This document shows positions 8,322 to 17,599 of a stretch of DNA of 64,000 nt, piece by piece (the stretch's first letter is position 1; the number at the start of each line of letters is the position of its first letter). This DNA is from Streptomyces phaeoluteigriseus (lineage in GTDB: Bacteria; Actinomycetota; Actinomycetes; Streptomycetales; Streptomycetaceae), in NCBI RefSeq assembly GCF_001896135.2, contig NZ_MPOH02000019.1:880501-944500 (forward strand), in the 5' to 3' direction. The position numbers and the translations under genes are program-made. The notes under the pieces were generated by a model. The model ran no database searches. It worked only from the letters and a program-made list of their open reading frames with translations, and had not been told where the DNA came from.

Positions 8322-9299
8322 GTGAGCAGGCTCCAGGTCGTCAGCGGCAAGGGCGGGACCGGAAAGACCACGGTCGCCGCCGCTCTCGCGTTGGCTCTCG
8401 CGACCGAGGGGAAGCGGACGCTTCTCGTCGAGGTCGAGGGTCGCCAGGGCATCGCGCAGCTCTTCGAAACGGAAGCGCTGCCTTATGAGGAGCGGAAGAT
8501 CGCCGTCGCTCCCGGGGGCGGGGAGGTGTATGCCCTGGCGATCGACCCCGAACTGGCCCTTCTGGAGTACCTCCAGATGTTCTACAAACTGGGCAGTGCC
8601 GGCCGGGCCCTGAAGAAGCTCGGCGCGATCGACTTCGCCACCACCGTCGCGCCCGGCCTGAGGGACGTACTCCTCACCGGCAAGGCGTGCGAGGCGGTGC
8701 GCAGGAAGGACAGGAGCGGGCGGTTCGTGTACGACTACGTCGTCATGGACGCCCCGCCCACGGGCCGCGTCACCCGCTTCCTGAACGTGAACGACGAGGT
8801 CGCGGGCCTCGCCAGGATCGGCCCGATACACAATCAGGCGCAGGCCGTGATGCGGGTGCTGAAGTCCCCGGAGACGGCCGTGCACCTGGTGACGCTGCTG
8901 GAGGAGATGCCCGTCCAGGAGACCGCCGACGGCATCGCGGAACTGCGGGCCGCGAGGCTGCCGGTGGGGCGGGTCGTCGTCAACATGGTCCGGCCCGAGG
9001 TGTTGGACCCGGACGAGCTGGAACTCGTCAGGACGGTGGCGCGTTCCTCTGTTGCGCGGTCGCTGTCCGCCGCGGGACTGGGCGGGGCGCGCCGGGGCGG
9101 GCACGCCGAGCGGCTGGTGGACCCCCTCCTGACCCAGGCCGACGAGTACGCCGAGCGGTATGCGCTGGAGCACGAGCAGCGTGCCGTACTGGGCGAGCTG
9201 GGACTGCCGTCGCACGAACTGCCGTTGCTCGCCGAGGGCGTGGACCTCGCGGGCCTGTACGAACTCGCCAGCGAGCTGCGGAAGCAGGGGATGTCATGA
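8322..9299 (+). CDS. ArsA-like ATPase (anion-transporting ATPase family), first of pair
   Basis: 325 aa from a GTG at 8322. The deviant Walker A motif SGKGGTGKTT is at residues 8-17 and 'YDYVVMDAPPTGRVTRFL' carries the switch II aspartate. These ATPases belong to the ArsA/Get3 (SIMIBI) class; actinobacterial pairs next to a whiB-like gene are conserved, but no arsenite role is shown, and no arsenic genes are nearby. There is no Shine-Dalgarno sequence; TACGCT ends 7 bases before the GTG, so the transcript may be leaderless. The next gene overlaps by ATGA. Confidence 0.9.
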   Translation: MSRLQVVSGKGGTGKTTVAAALALALATEGKRTLLVEVEGRQGIAQLFETEALPYEERKIAVAPGGGEVYALAIDPELALLEYLQMFYKLGSAGRALKKLGAIDFATTVAPGLRDVLLTGKACEAVRRKDRSGRFVYDYVVMDAPPTGRVTRFLNVNDEVAGLARIGPIHNQAQAVMRVLKSPETAVHLVTLLEEMPVQETADGIAELRAARLPVGRVVVNMVRPEVLDPDELELVRTVARSSVARSLSAAGLGGARRGGHAERLVDPLLTQADEYAERYALEHEQRAVLGELGLPSHELPLLAEGVDLAGLYELASELRKQGMS

Positions 9300-10635
9300 G
9301 TGCGGACAAGGCTCCGGTCCAGGACGACACCCGCCGCCTCTCCCCCGCGCGCGTGCTGGACCTCGATCCCCTGCTCGACGATCCGGGGACCCGCATCGTG
9401 GTGTGCTGCGGTTCGGGCGGGGTCGGCAAGACGACGACCGCGGCGGCACTGGGCCTCAGGGCGGCCGAGCGTGGCCGCAAGGTGGTCGTCCTCACCATCG
9501 ACCCGGCGCGCCGCCTCGCGCAGTCCATGGGCATCGACTCCCTCGACAACACGCCCCGCCGGGTGAAGGGCGTCGAGGGGGACGGCGAGCTGCACGCGAT
9601 GATGCTCGACATGAAGCGCACCTTCGACGAGATCGTCGAGGCGCACGCGGACGCCGAGCGGGCGGCCACGATCCTGTCGAACCCCTTCTACCAATCGCTC
9701 TCCGCGGGCTTCGCCGGCACGCAGGAGTACATGGCGATGGAGAAACTGGGCCAGCTGCGGGCACGCGACGAGTGGGACCTGATCGTCGTCGACACGCCGC
9801 CGTCCCGCTCCGCGCTGGACTTCCTGGACGCCCCCAAGCGGCTCGGGTCGTTCCTGGACGGGCGGCTGATCCGGCTGCTGACGGCCCCCGCCAAGCTGGG
9901 CGGCCGCGCCGGGATGAAGTTCCTCAACGTCGGGATGTCGATGATGACCGGCACCATCGGCAAACTCCTCGGCGGCCAACTCCTCAAGGACGTCCAGACG
10001 TTCGTCGCCGCGATGGACACGACCTTCGGCGGTTTCCGCACGCGCGCGGACGCCACGTACAAACTCCTCCAGGCGCCCGGGACGTCGTTCCTCGTGGTGG
10101 CGGCACCCGAGCGGGACGCGCTGCGGGAAGCGGCGTACTTCGTGGAGCGGCTGGCCGCCGAGAAGATGCCGCTGGCCGGACTGGTGCTCAACCGGGTCCA
10201 CGGCAGCGGCGCCGCCCAGCTGTCCGCCGAGCGGGCACTCGCCGCCGCCGAAAATCTTGAAGAACCCCGCATTGTGGATCAGGACGGCGGGAAAGCTGGA
10301 CTTCGTAACTCTCCCGACTCGTACGGCAGTTCAGAAGCAACCGCTCCCGGAACACCGGCCGCCGACAGTGACACCCCCGACGGCTCCCCCACCGGCCCCG
10401 ATCCGGAGCGGTCCACCGACCAGCTCACCGCAGGCCTGCTGAGGCTGCACGCCGATCGTATGCACCTGCTCGCCCGCGAGCAGCGCACACGGGACCGCTT
10501 CACCTCGCTGCATCCCGAGGTGGCCGTGGCCGAAGTGGCCGCGTTGCCCGGCGACGTACACGACCTGGCGGGGTTGCGGGACATCGGCAACCGGCTCGCG
10601 GCCAACCGGCCGGAGCTGCCCGCGCGGAGGCCTGA
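9296..10635 (+). CDS. ArsA-like ATPase, second of pair; probable 1-base deletion at the very end
   Basis: About 446 aa from the ATG at 9296 (ATGA overlap with its partner). Walker A CGSGGVGKTTTA is near residue 40, and 'WDLIVVDTPPSRSALDFL' is the switch II region. As written the frame has no stop until 10948 and would run antisense through wblA. A TGA at 10633-10635 in another frame starts the terminator hairpin and is the natural end if one G is missing near 10624 ('ELPAAEA' then stop). The length 3n+2 between start and that TGA agrees. It presumably works as a hetero-pair with the first ATPase. Confidence 0.85.
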
Positions 10636-10653
10636 GGGGACGGACCCCCTCAG
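10632..10653. terminator. bidirectional hairpin between arsA-like gene and wblA
   Basis: CTGAGGGG at 10632-10639 pairs perfectly with CCCCTCAG at 10646-10653 around a 6-base loop. The hairpin contains the proposed TGA of the ArsA-like gene in one arm and the wblA stop in the other, so the two convergent genes share it. Confidence 0.65.
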
Positions 10654-10988
10654 CTCACCGCCGCGTAGTTCTCGTACACCTGATCGTCGTCGAGCGGCAC
10701 GATGCCCGCTCCGCGCTCGTACTCCGAGCGCGCGGTCTCCAGCAGCCGGCGCCAGGAGGTCACGGTCGGCCGCCTGCGCAGCAGTGCGCGGCGCTCGCGC
10801 TCCGTCATGCCTCCCCACACGCCGAACTCGACGCGGTTGTCGAGCGCGTCGGCCAGGCACTCGGTCCGCACCGGGCATCCGGTGCACACCGCCTTGGCCC
10901 TGTTCTGCGCTGCTCCCTGAACAAACAGTTCATCCGGATCGGTAGTGCGGCAGGCGGCCTGCGCACTCCAGTCGGTTACCCAGCCCAT
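10650..10988 (-). CDS. wblA: WhiB-like regulator WblA
   Basis: 112 aa starting MGWVTDWSAQAACR; a longer in-frame start at 11045 is less likely because the 112-residue form agrees with S. coelicolor WblA as I remember it. It has the four cysteines that bind a 4Fe-4S cluster (AACR, then C-x2-C-x5-C in 'VCTGCPVRTECLAD') and the GVWGG turn followed by a basic 'ERERRALLRRR' segment. WblA is a global regulator that promotes development and lowers antibiotic production in Streptomyces. It has a long upstream region with an AdpA-type site. It converges with the ArsA-like pair. Confidence 0.95.
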   Translation of the reverse strand: MGWVTDWSAQAACRTTDPDELFVQGAAQNRAKAVCTGCPVRTECLADALDNRVEFGVWGGMTERERRALLRRRPTVTSWRRLLETARSEYERGAGIVPLDDDQVYENYAAVS

Positions 10989-11045
10989 ACCGGCGCCGTC
11001 CTCTCCCGAATCGAGGCTCCCCCACGGCGGCAGCGGCATATTCAC

Positions 11046-11395
11046 CGCCGCCAGTTGAGGACGTTACGGAAGGTGGGCACAGCGCAACACCCCCTTCGGG
11101 CCCAATCTTGAATGGCCCGAACGGACTATGCGTAAGCGGCAGATCACCCGGGGGAGTGAGCCTGCGACATGTGCGACCATCCCGGCAATTCGGGACGGTT
11201 TCCTTGAGTCGCAACGGACGCCGGGTGACACACAAGGCGGATTCGGACACGCTCTCACCAAGAAAGTGAGGAACCTCCGGAACGATTCGGGGTCGCCGGA
11301 CGTATTGATACGTAGTCCTGCTGCTGTGACAGTTGAGAGCAGCTTAGGCCAAGGCATTGACGCGTGTCCGGCGAATGAGAACGTAGGCTGCCCTC
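11046..11395. promoter_or_regulatory. wblA / PBP divergent promoter region with AdpA-type site
   Basis: 350 bases without a gene. TGGCCCGAAC at 11113-11122 fits the AdpA consensus TGGCSNGWWY at every position, about 125 bases upstream of the wblA start; AdpA has been linked to wblA control, from memory. A partly palindromic stretch lies at 11299-11319. On the PBP side TAGGCT at 11384-11389 sits 6 bases before the ATG with no Shine-Dalgarno sequence, suggesting a leaderless PBP transcript. Confidence 0.5.
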
Positions 11396-13702
11396 ATGCC
11401 AAAGAAGAGCTCCGGCGGTGGTCTGACGGCGACCCAGCAGGCCGCCAAGTTCCTCGGTGTCAGTGTGCTCGCGGGAGCCGTGCTGGCCGGCATCGCGCTG
11501 CCCGCGGTCGGTGCACTGGGCCTGGCGGCGAAGGGTTCCGTGGAGTCCTTCGACGAACTCCCGGCCAACCTGAAGACGCCGCCACTGAGCCAGCGCACCA
11601 CGATCCTCGACGCCGAAGGCGACCAGATCGCCACGGTCTACTCCCGTGACCGCACGGTCGTCGACCTCAAGAACATCTCGCCGTACATGCAGAAGGCGAT
11701 CGTCGCGATCGAGGACTCGCGCTTCTACCAGCACGGCGCGGTGGACCTCAAGGGCGTCCTGCGCGCCCTGAACAAGAACGCGCAGAGCGGCGGTGTCTCC
11801 GAGGGCGCCTCGACGCTCACGCAGCAGTACGTGAAGAACGTCTTCGTCGAGGAGGCCGGTGACGACCCGACGAAGGTCGCCCAGGCCACCCAGCAGACCA
11901 TCGGCCGAAAGATCCGCGAACTGAAGTACGCGATCCAGGTCGAGGAGGAGCTGGGCAAGAAGAAGATCCTCGAGAACTACCTGAACATCACCTTCTTCGG
12001 CCAGCAGGCCTACGGCGTCGAGGCCGCCTCCCAGCGGTACTTCTCCAAGCACGCCAAGGACCTGACCCTCGCCGAGTCGGCCCTGCTGGCCGGCATCGTC
12101 CAGTCACCCAGCCGGTACGACCCCGTCAACGACGAGGCCGAGGCCGTCAAGCGCCGTAACGTCGTACTGGAGCGCATGGCCGAGGTCGGCGACGTCTCGC
12201 GGGCCGAGGCGGACAAGGCCAAGGAGGCCCCGCTGGGCCTCAAGGTCACCCAGCCGAAGAACGGCTGCATCACGGCCGTGCAGGGCGCCAGCTTCTTCTG
12301 CAAGTACGTCGAGCGGGTCTTCCTCAGCGACCCCGTCTTCGGCAAGACGAAGGAAGAGCGCGCCAAGCTCTGGAACCGGGGCGGCCTGACCATCCGGACG
12401 ACGCTCGACCCACAGGCCCAGGCGTCCGTGCAGGACTCGCTCAAGGACCACGTCTACAAGTCGGACAAGGTGGCCGCGGCCGCCACGCTCGTCGAGCCCG
12501 GCACCGGCAAGATCCTCGGCATGGGCCAGTCGAAGCCCTACGGCTACGGCAAGAACGAGACCGAGTACAACTTCTCGGTCGACGCCTCGATGGGCGGGTC
12601 GAACTTCGGCTTCCCGACCGGTTCGACGTTCAAGCCGTTCGTGGCCGCGGCCGCGCTGGAGCAGGGCAAGCCGCCGACGCAGTCGTACCCCGCGCCGTAC
12701 AAGATGCCGTACCCGCAGCAGGTGCAGACGTGCAGCGGGAAGCCCTGGGTCAACACCAACAACGAGACGCTCGAGAACGAGGCGGAGTCCGAGGTCGGGC
12801 CGTACGCGCTGCGGGAGGCCATGGAGCTGTCGGTCAACACCTACTTCGTGCAGATGCTCGGCGACATCGGCATGTGCCCCGTGGTGAAGATGACCGACGC
12901 CCTCGGCGTCGTCCAGGGCAACGGCGAGAAGGTGCCCGAGGTGCCGTCCTCGATGACCCTCGGTTCGACCGGCCTCTCGCCGCTGACGATGGCGAGCGCG
13001 TACGCCGCCTTCGCCAGCCGCGGCATGTACTGCACGCCGGTCGCCATCGAGTCGATCACCCAGACCGTCGGCGGCTCGAAGAAGTCGCTGGAGGTCCCGA
13101 AGTCGACCTGCTCGCGCGCGATGAGCGAGAAGACCGCGGACAGCATCAACACCCTGCTGAGCGGAGTGGTCGACTCCGGTACGGGCCAGCAGGCCGGCCT
13201 CTCGGGAGGCCGCGCGAACGCCGGTAAGACGGGTACGACGGACGAGCGCAAGAACGCCTGGTTCGTCGGCTACACGCCGAACCTGTCGGGCGCGGTCTGG
13301 GTCGGCAGCGCCTCCCAGAAGGTCAAGATGACCAACATCTCCATCGGCGGCACCTACCACGCCCAGGTCTACGGCGGTGACACCCCCGGCCCGATCTGGC
13401 GGGACGCCATGACCGGCGCGCTGGAGGGCAAGGAGGCTCCCTCCTTCAACCTCATCAGCATCCCGAGCGGTGAGAAGGACCCCAAGGAGGACGACCGCGA
13501 CGACAGCGGCCGCGGCAACGACGGCGGCAGCAGTGACGGCGGGAGCAACGACGACGGGAGCAACGGCGACGAGGGCTTCATCGGCGGCCTCGTCGACGAC
13601 GGCACGACGGGCGACACCAGCGGCGGCATCACCCTCCCGGACAACCTGTTCCAGGGGCAGGGCAACGGGGGCGGCGGCAATGGCGGTGGGGGGCGGGGCT
13701 GA
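11396..13702 (+). CDS. class A penicillin-binding protein (transglycosylase/transpeptidase)
   Basis: 768 aa. An N-terminal hydrophobic segment (about 20-45) anchors it in the membrane. The GT51 glycosyltransferase domain has its catalytic glutamate at 106 (EDSRFYQHG). The transpeptidase domain has STFK near residue 410, SVN near 479 and KTGT near 611. The C-terminus is a low-complexity Asp/Gly/Ser/Asn tail of about 85 residues. It polymerises and cross-links peptidoglycan outside the membrane. The ATG is chosen because no better upstream start exists; the gene looks leaderless. It is divergent from wblA. Confidence 0.95.
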   Translation: MPKKSSGGGLTATQQAAKFLGVSVLAGAVLAGIALPAVGALGLAAKGSVESFDELPANLKTPPLSQRTTILDAEGDQIATVYSRDRTVVDLKNISPYMQKAIVAIEDSRFYQHGAVDLKGVLRALNKNAQSGGVSEGASTLTQQYVKNVFVEEAGDDPTKVAQATQQTIGRKIRELKYAIQVEEELGKKKILENYLNITFFGQQAYGVEAASQRYFSKHAKDLTLAESALLAGIVQSPSRYDPVNDEAEAVKRRNVVLERMAEVGDVSRAEADKAKEAPLGLKVTQPKNGCITAVQGASFFCKYVERVFLSDPVFGKTKEERAKLWNRGGLTIRTTLDPQAQASVQDSLKDHVYKSDKVAAAATLVEPGTGKILGMGQSKPYGYGKNETEYNFSVDASMGGSNFGFPTGSTFKPFVAAAALEQGKPPTQSYPAPYKMPYPQQVQTCSGKPWVNTNNETLENEAESEVGPYALREAMELSVNTYFVQMLGDIGMCPVVKMTDALGVVQGNGEKVPEVPSSMTLGSTGLSPLTMASAYAAFASRGMYCTPVAIESITQTVGGSKKSLEVPKSTCSRAMSEKTADSINTLLSGVVDSGTGQQAGLSGGRANAGKTGTTDERKNAWFVGYTPNLSGAVWVGSASQKVKMTNISIGGTYHAQVYGGDTPGPIWRDAMTGALEGKEAPSFNLISIPSGEKDPKEDDRDDSGRGNDGGSSDGGSNDDGSNGDEGFIGGLVDDGTTGDTSGGITLPDNLFQGQGNGGGGNGGGGRG

Positions 13703-13765
13703 GGCCCTGTCCCCGGACACCGGCTCGCGCCTACGCCTCCAGGCAACGGTCCCGTTCCTGCAGGC

Positions 13766-13805
13766 AACGGCCCCCGTCTCCCTTACGAGGGGGACGGGGG
13801 CCGTT
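13766..13805 (+). terminator. strong terminator after the PBP gene
   Basis: A 13-bp perfect stem (13766-13778 with 13793-13805), extended inwards by further pairs, sits 63 bases after the PBP stop and is followed by TTCC. It is preceded by two copies of AGGCAACGG. The next 139 bases to the YqeY gene hold only short CCGGTCGG repeats. Confidence 0.8.
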
Positions 13806-13944
13806 TCCGTTGCTGCTGGACGCAGGGACCGTATGCCTCGGCTTTGCAGCCGGTCCGGTCGGCCCGGTCGGCGTGGATCCGGTCGGCCCGGTCGGTCCCG
13901 GCAACCCGGGTCCATTCCCGGCAGCCCGGGTCCGCTCGGGCCCG

Positions 13945-14409
13945 TCAGCCCGCGAGGGACTTCTTGACCACGGCGGCCACGCGGCCGCCCTCCGCCAGGC
14001 CCGCCACCTTCGGGTTCACGATCTTCATGACGGCGCCCATCGCCCGCGGCCCCTCGGCACCGGCCGCCCTCGCCTCCGCGACGGCCTGGGCGACGATGGC
14101 CTCCAGCTCGTCGTCGCCGAGCTGCTTGGGCAGGTAGGTGGCGAGGATCTCGCCCTCCGCCTTCTCCCGCTCGGCCGACTCGGCGCGACCCCCCTGCGCG
14201 AAGGCGTCCGCGGCCTCGCGGCGCTTCTTCGCCTCGCGGGTGATCACCTTCTGCACCTCGTCGTCGGAGAGCTCGCGCTTGGTCTTGCCCGCGACCTCTT
14301 CCTTCGTGATCGCGGTGAGGGTCAGCCGGAGCGTCGAGGAGCGGAGCTCGTCGCGCTCCTTGATCGCAGCGTTGAGGTCTTCCTTGAGCTTCGACTTGAG
14401 CGTGGTCAT
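13945..14409 (-). CDS. GatB/YqeY domain-containing protein
   Basis: 154 aa, full length for YqeY. Features are 'LKEDLNAAIKERDELRSSTLRL', 'EEVAGKTKRELSDDEVQKVI' and 'YLPKQLGDDEL', and a C-terminal 'GAVMKIVNPKVAG'. YqeY resembles the tail domain of GatB amidotransferase subunits and may interact with tRNA; a defined activity is not established. It converges with the PBP gene and is divergent from the metallophosphoesterase. Confidence 0.9.
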   Translation of the reverse strand: MTTLKSKLKEDLNAAIKERDELRSSTLRLTLTAITKEEVAGKTKRELSDDEVQKVITREAKKRREAADAFAQGGRAESAEREKAEGEILATYLPKQLGDDELEAIVAQAVAEARAAGAEGPRAMGAVMKIVNPKVAGLAEGGRVAAVVKKSLAG

Positions 14410-14551
14410 GGGTTTGATTGTCGCAGGTGCGGACGGAACGACGCCCCTTCATTTAAGGGGTGGCACGTCAGGGACAACTGAGGGGCGTTTCAGGGACGTT
14501 CCAGGGACGGTGGGGGTCCTGGCCGGCGGCGGGGTCTGACACGATGGTCGT

Positions 14552-15477
14552 ATGCGCGCGCGATATGGAGTACCTCTGTCCATCGCGGCGGCTGGCGCCG
14601 CCGGTCTGGTGTACTCGGCGGGTTTCGAAGCCCGCTCCTTCCGCCTCCGAAGGGTGACGGTCCCCGTCCTCCCCGCCGGGATGCGGCCCCTGCGCGTGTT
14701 GCAGGTCTCCGACATCCACATGGTGAGCGGCCAGCGCAAGAAGCAGCGCTGGCTGCGCTCGCTGGCGGCCTGCGTCCCGACTTCGTGATCAACACCGGCG
14801 ACAACCTGTCCGACCCGGAGGGCGTCCCCGAGGTCCTCGACGCGCTCGGCCCGCTGATGGAGTTCCCCGGCGCGTACGTCTTCGGCTCCAACGACTACTA
14901 CGGCCCCAAGCTGCGCAACCCCGCCCGCTACCTGTTCGAGAAGGCCCAGGGCCGGCACGGACTGAACGGCAACGCGCCCGCGGTCGGCGTCGTCCACAAC
15001 CCGTGGGAGGACCTTCGCGACGGTTTCGACGGCGCGGGCTGGGTCAACCTCACGAACACGCGCGGCACGCTGAAGGTCGAGGGCGTGTCGGTGGAACTGA
15101 CGGGACTGGACGACCCGCACATCAAACGGGACCGGTACGAACAGGTGGCCGGCGGCCCCTCGGAGACGGCGGACTTCTCGATGGGCGTCGTACACGCGCC
15201 GTACCTCCGCGTCCTGGACTCGTACACGGCGGACGGCTACCCCCTGATCCTGGCCGGCCACACCCACGGCGGCCAGCTGTGCATCCCCTTCTACGGCGCC
15301 CTCGTCACCAACTGCGACCTGGACACGGACCGGGTGAAGGGCCTGTCCACGCACACGGCGGACGATCACACGGCGTACCTGCACGTGTCGGCGGGGTGCG
15401 GCACGAACCGCTACACGCCGGTGCGGTTCGCGTGCCCGCCAGAGGTGACGTTGTTGACGTTGGTGGGGAGGGAGTAG
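14552..15477 (+). pseudogene. metallophosphoesterase, frameshifted by a 1-base deletion
   Basis: Two frames together give a complete calcineurin-like phosphoesterase of about 308 aa. The first (14552-14788) has an N-terminal membrane/signal segment and 'LQVSDIHM' (DxH). The second has 'INTGDNLSD' (GD), 'FGSNDYYGP' in place of GNHE, and 'LAGHTHGGQ'. Homology passes from one frame to the other at about 14766, where GGG appears as GG ('LRSLAGLRPDFVINTGDN' expected). Length 3n+2 from start to stop fits one missing base. Otherwise undamaged, so a sequencing error is likely. Confidence 0.85.
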
Positions 15478-15530
15478 GGGGCGAGGGCTGGGCCTGCGGG
15501 GCGCTGGGCTGGGCCGATGAGTACATGATC

Positions 15531-15557
15531 GGTGGTCCATCCCCCGAATGGACCACC
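15531..15557. promoter_or_regulatory. 10-bp inverted repeat upstream of the Pr6Pr gene
   Basis: GGTGGTCCAT (15531-15540) pairs exactly with ATGGACCACC (15548-15557) across 7 bases. It lies 40 bases before the ATG of the membrane protein, overlapping the likely promoter, and could be an operator for a dimeric regulator or a weak terminator for the phosphoesterase gene. Confidence 0.45.
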
Positions 15558-15596
15558 CGTATCGCCCCTTTTGCCCCCTGTCCGTAGCGTGAGGGC

Positions 15597-16367
15597 ATGA
15601 CCGCCCCGATACCCAGGGACATCCCGGACCTGCCGGCGATCCCGCGGACCCACGCGCTCCTGCCCTCCTTCGTCCCCGCCTCCGCGGTGGTGACGCCGGT
15701 ACGCCGCCCGCTGACAGGTGTGCTCCGCCTGCTCATCGCGGGGACGGCGGCGGGGGCGGTGACACTCGCGCTGCTGCTCGGCAGCCCACCTCGTGTGCTG
15801 AGCCACTTCTCGGTGCAGAGCACGATCCTGCTGGCCCTGGTCACCCTCGTGTCAGCCCGCCGCGCCTGGACGGCCCGCCGCCCCCTCCCCTCCGCCCTGA
15901 CGGGCGCGGCACTGCTCTACGCCGTGATCAACGGGCTGGTGTACCACCTGCTGCTGGCGGACGCGGCGACCCCGTTCTCGGTGACGGGCGCCACCAGCGC
16001 CCCGACGGGCTGGCACGCGGTCGCCCACCACCTCCTGCACACGGTGATCCCCGCGGCGGCCCTCCTGGACTGGCTGCTGCTGACGGCCCCGGGCCACCTC
16101 CACCTGCGCCAGGCGGCGACCTGGCTGGTCTATCCCCTGACCTACCTGGCCTTCTTCCTCACCCGCGCCACACTGATCAACACCGGCGCTCCCGACCGCT
16201 ACTTCTACCCGTTCCTCGACGCCGCGGCCCACGGCTACAAGCACATCCTGGCCAACGCGCTCCTCCTCGGCCTCTCCATCTTCGCCCTGGCCGTCCTCCT
16301 GGTCGCCCTCGACCACGCCCGCCCGAACCCCGTCCCCCACCGCACCAAAACCGGATTTCGTCTCTAG
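15597..16367 (+). CDS. Pr6Pr family integral membrane protein
   Basis: 256 aa with a 40-residue Pro-rich N-terminus and about six membrane segments. The pattern 'HFSVQSTILLAL' (FT.QSN-type), 'HLLHTVIPAAALLDWLL' and 'YPLTYLAFFLTRATLI' is characteristic of the Pr6Pr family, which has no assigned biochemical function. It is a single-gene unit followed by the tRNA-Pro gene 56 bases downstream. Confidence 0.85.
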   Translation: MTAPIPRDIPDLPAIPRTHALLPSFVPASAVVTPVRRPLTGVLRLLIAGTAAGAVTLALLLGSPPRVLSHFSVQSTILLALVTLVSARRAWTARRPLPSALTGAALLYAVINGLVYHLLLADAATPFSVTGATSAPTGWHAVAHHLLHTVIPAAALLDWLLLTAPGHLHLRQAATWLVYPLTYLAFFLTRATLINTGAPDRYFYPFLDAAAHGYKHILANALLLGLSIFALAVLLVALDHARPNPVPHRTKTGFRL

Positions 16368-16419
16368 CCAGCGGTGGGCTAAAGTAAACGACGTCGCCGC
16401 GACAAGCAGTACAGCAGCG

Positions 16420-16497
<78 letters not shown>

Positions 16498-16505
16498 CGC
16501 TGGTC

Positions 16506-16540
16506 AGAGGGCCTGGTGTGCAAGTGACGCCAGGCCCTCT
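16506..16540 (+). terminator. terminator of the tRNA-Pro gene
   Basis: AGAGGGCCTGG at 16506-16516 pairs perfectly with CCAGGCCCTCT at 16530-16540 (11 bp, 13-base loop), 9 bases after the tRNA. It may also end transcription of the integrase remnant from the other side. Confidence 0.8.
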
Positions 16541-16580
16541 GTCATGCTCGGGGGCCAAACAGAGGGCCAGACGAAGTTGA

Positions 16581-17105
16581 TCAGGCCGCCGTGCCTCCCT
16601 CTTCCTGCTCCTCCACCTCCTCTCCTTCCTGATCATCGTCCATGGCCTCGGCGCCCTTCATGATCACGGGCCGGAGCTGTTTGCGATAGACCGCCTCGGT
16701 CGTCGCCTGGCTGCTGTGACCGACCAGCAGAGCGATCGTCTCCAGAGGGATGCCATGGTCGGAGAGCAGGGACACGAAGCTGTGCCGAAGCTCCCGCGGC
16801 GTCCACTCGTCGGCATTGGTCCCGTCGACGTCCTTGGGCGCCTGGCGGTAGGCGCGGCGGACGTTGGCCGCGTCGAGCGGCTTGCCCACGGCCGAGGAGA
16901 AGACGAGACCCTGTTCCTCCCACTTCTCGTCGGCGGCGAGCCGATCCCAACCCTGATCTTCGAACTGCTGCCAGAGGGCTTCGACGCCGCGTGCCGGCAG
17001 GGCGAGGGTGCGCCGGGACTTCCGGGTCTTGGTGTCTCCGGTCCGCCGGACCGAGCGCCAGACGGCGATGTGGGGAGGCTGCGGCGGGTCCATCTCGGGG
17101 CGGCC
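16581..17105 (-). pseudogene. tyrosine recombinase (integrase) C-terminal fragment
   Basis: Only the catalytic half of a phage/ICE-type integrase is present, pointing towards the tRNA as integrases of tRNA-targeted elements do. Visible are 'DTKTRKSRRTLALP', the Arg II motif 'TPRELRHSFVSLLSDHG', 'LLVGHSSQATTE' and the nucleophile tyrosine in 'EAVYRKQLRP', then an acidic tail. The arm-binding and core N-terminal domains are missing: upstream of about 17105 the frame loses all resemblance and no good start exists. No matching attR copy of the tRNA 3' end is seen in the window. It is a remnant of an integrated element and very unlikely to be active. Confidence 0.85.
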
Positions 17106-17227
17106 CTTGAGGAAGACCTGACGACCCGTCGACATGGGAACGGCAGGGAGGGGCATTCGAACAACCAAGCCAAATGCAACGAGTGCGGGGCCCCTTCGGT
17201 CCGTGCCACCGACACAGGGAGTGTGCA

Positions 17228-17515
17228 ATGTCGAGTTATGGCAGCTCTTCTGCCGCGTCCTCCAGCTCGCGCACCAACGGTCTGGCGATCGCAAGTCTTT
17301 CCTGCGGCATCATCGGCCTGTTCATCCTGAACATCGTTCTGGGACCCCTGGCCATCATCTTCGGCGCCGTCGCCCGACGCCAGGCAGCGGTCAAGAACGG
17401 GGCCGGCATGGCAAAGGCCGGAATCATCCTCGGCATCGTCGACGTGGTGCTGTGGCTCGTGCTCCTGGCCGTCGCCGCCAGCAATGGCGGGTTCAGCTGG
17501 TACGTGGGCGGCTGA
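17228..17515 (+). CDS. DUF4190 domain membrane protein, 95 aa
   Basis: 95 aa from the ATG at 17228, preceded by GGGAG. A Ser-rich N-terminus is followed by 'NGLAIASLSCGIIGLF', two hydrophobic segments and the repeat 'GAVARRQAAVKNGAGMAKAGIILG', the signature of DUF4190 proteins. Function unknown. A perfect hairpin terminator follows 23 bases after the stop. It is intact although it lies inside the region of integrase and other remnants. Confidence 0.85.
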   Translation: MSSYGSSSAASSSSRTNGLAIASLSCGIIGLFILNIVLGPLAIIFGAVARRQAAVKNGAGMAKAGIILGIVDVVLWLVLLAVAASNGGFSWYVGG

Positions 17516-17537
17516 CAACCACAGTCAAGCGCAACTT

Positions 17538-17576
17538 GCGGGTGGGCACCTGACCGGGCGTCGGGTGCCCACCCGC
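17538..17576 (+). terminator. terminator of the DUF4190 gene
   Basis: GCGGGTGGGCACC at 17538-17550 pairs perfectly with GGTGCCCACCCGC at 17564-17576 (13-bp stem, 13-base loop). Confidence 0.85.
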
Positions 17577-17599
17577 ATGTCCACCCAGACGAGCGCGCG

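Noticed and set aside
8322..10635. ArsA-like pair as an arsenite resistance operon
   Set aside because: No arsB, arsC or arsR-like gene nearby and the pair is conserved core next to wblA.
12104..14452. Long minus-strand open frame (about 780 codons) over the PBP gene
   Set aside because: It is antisense to a clear PBP, with His/Arg/Gly-rich composition typical of shadow frames in high-G+C DNA.
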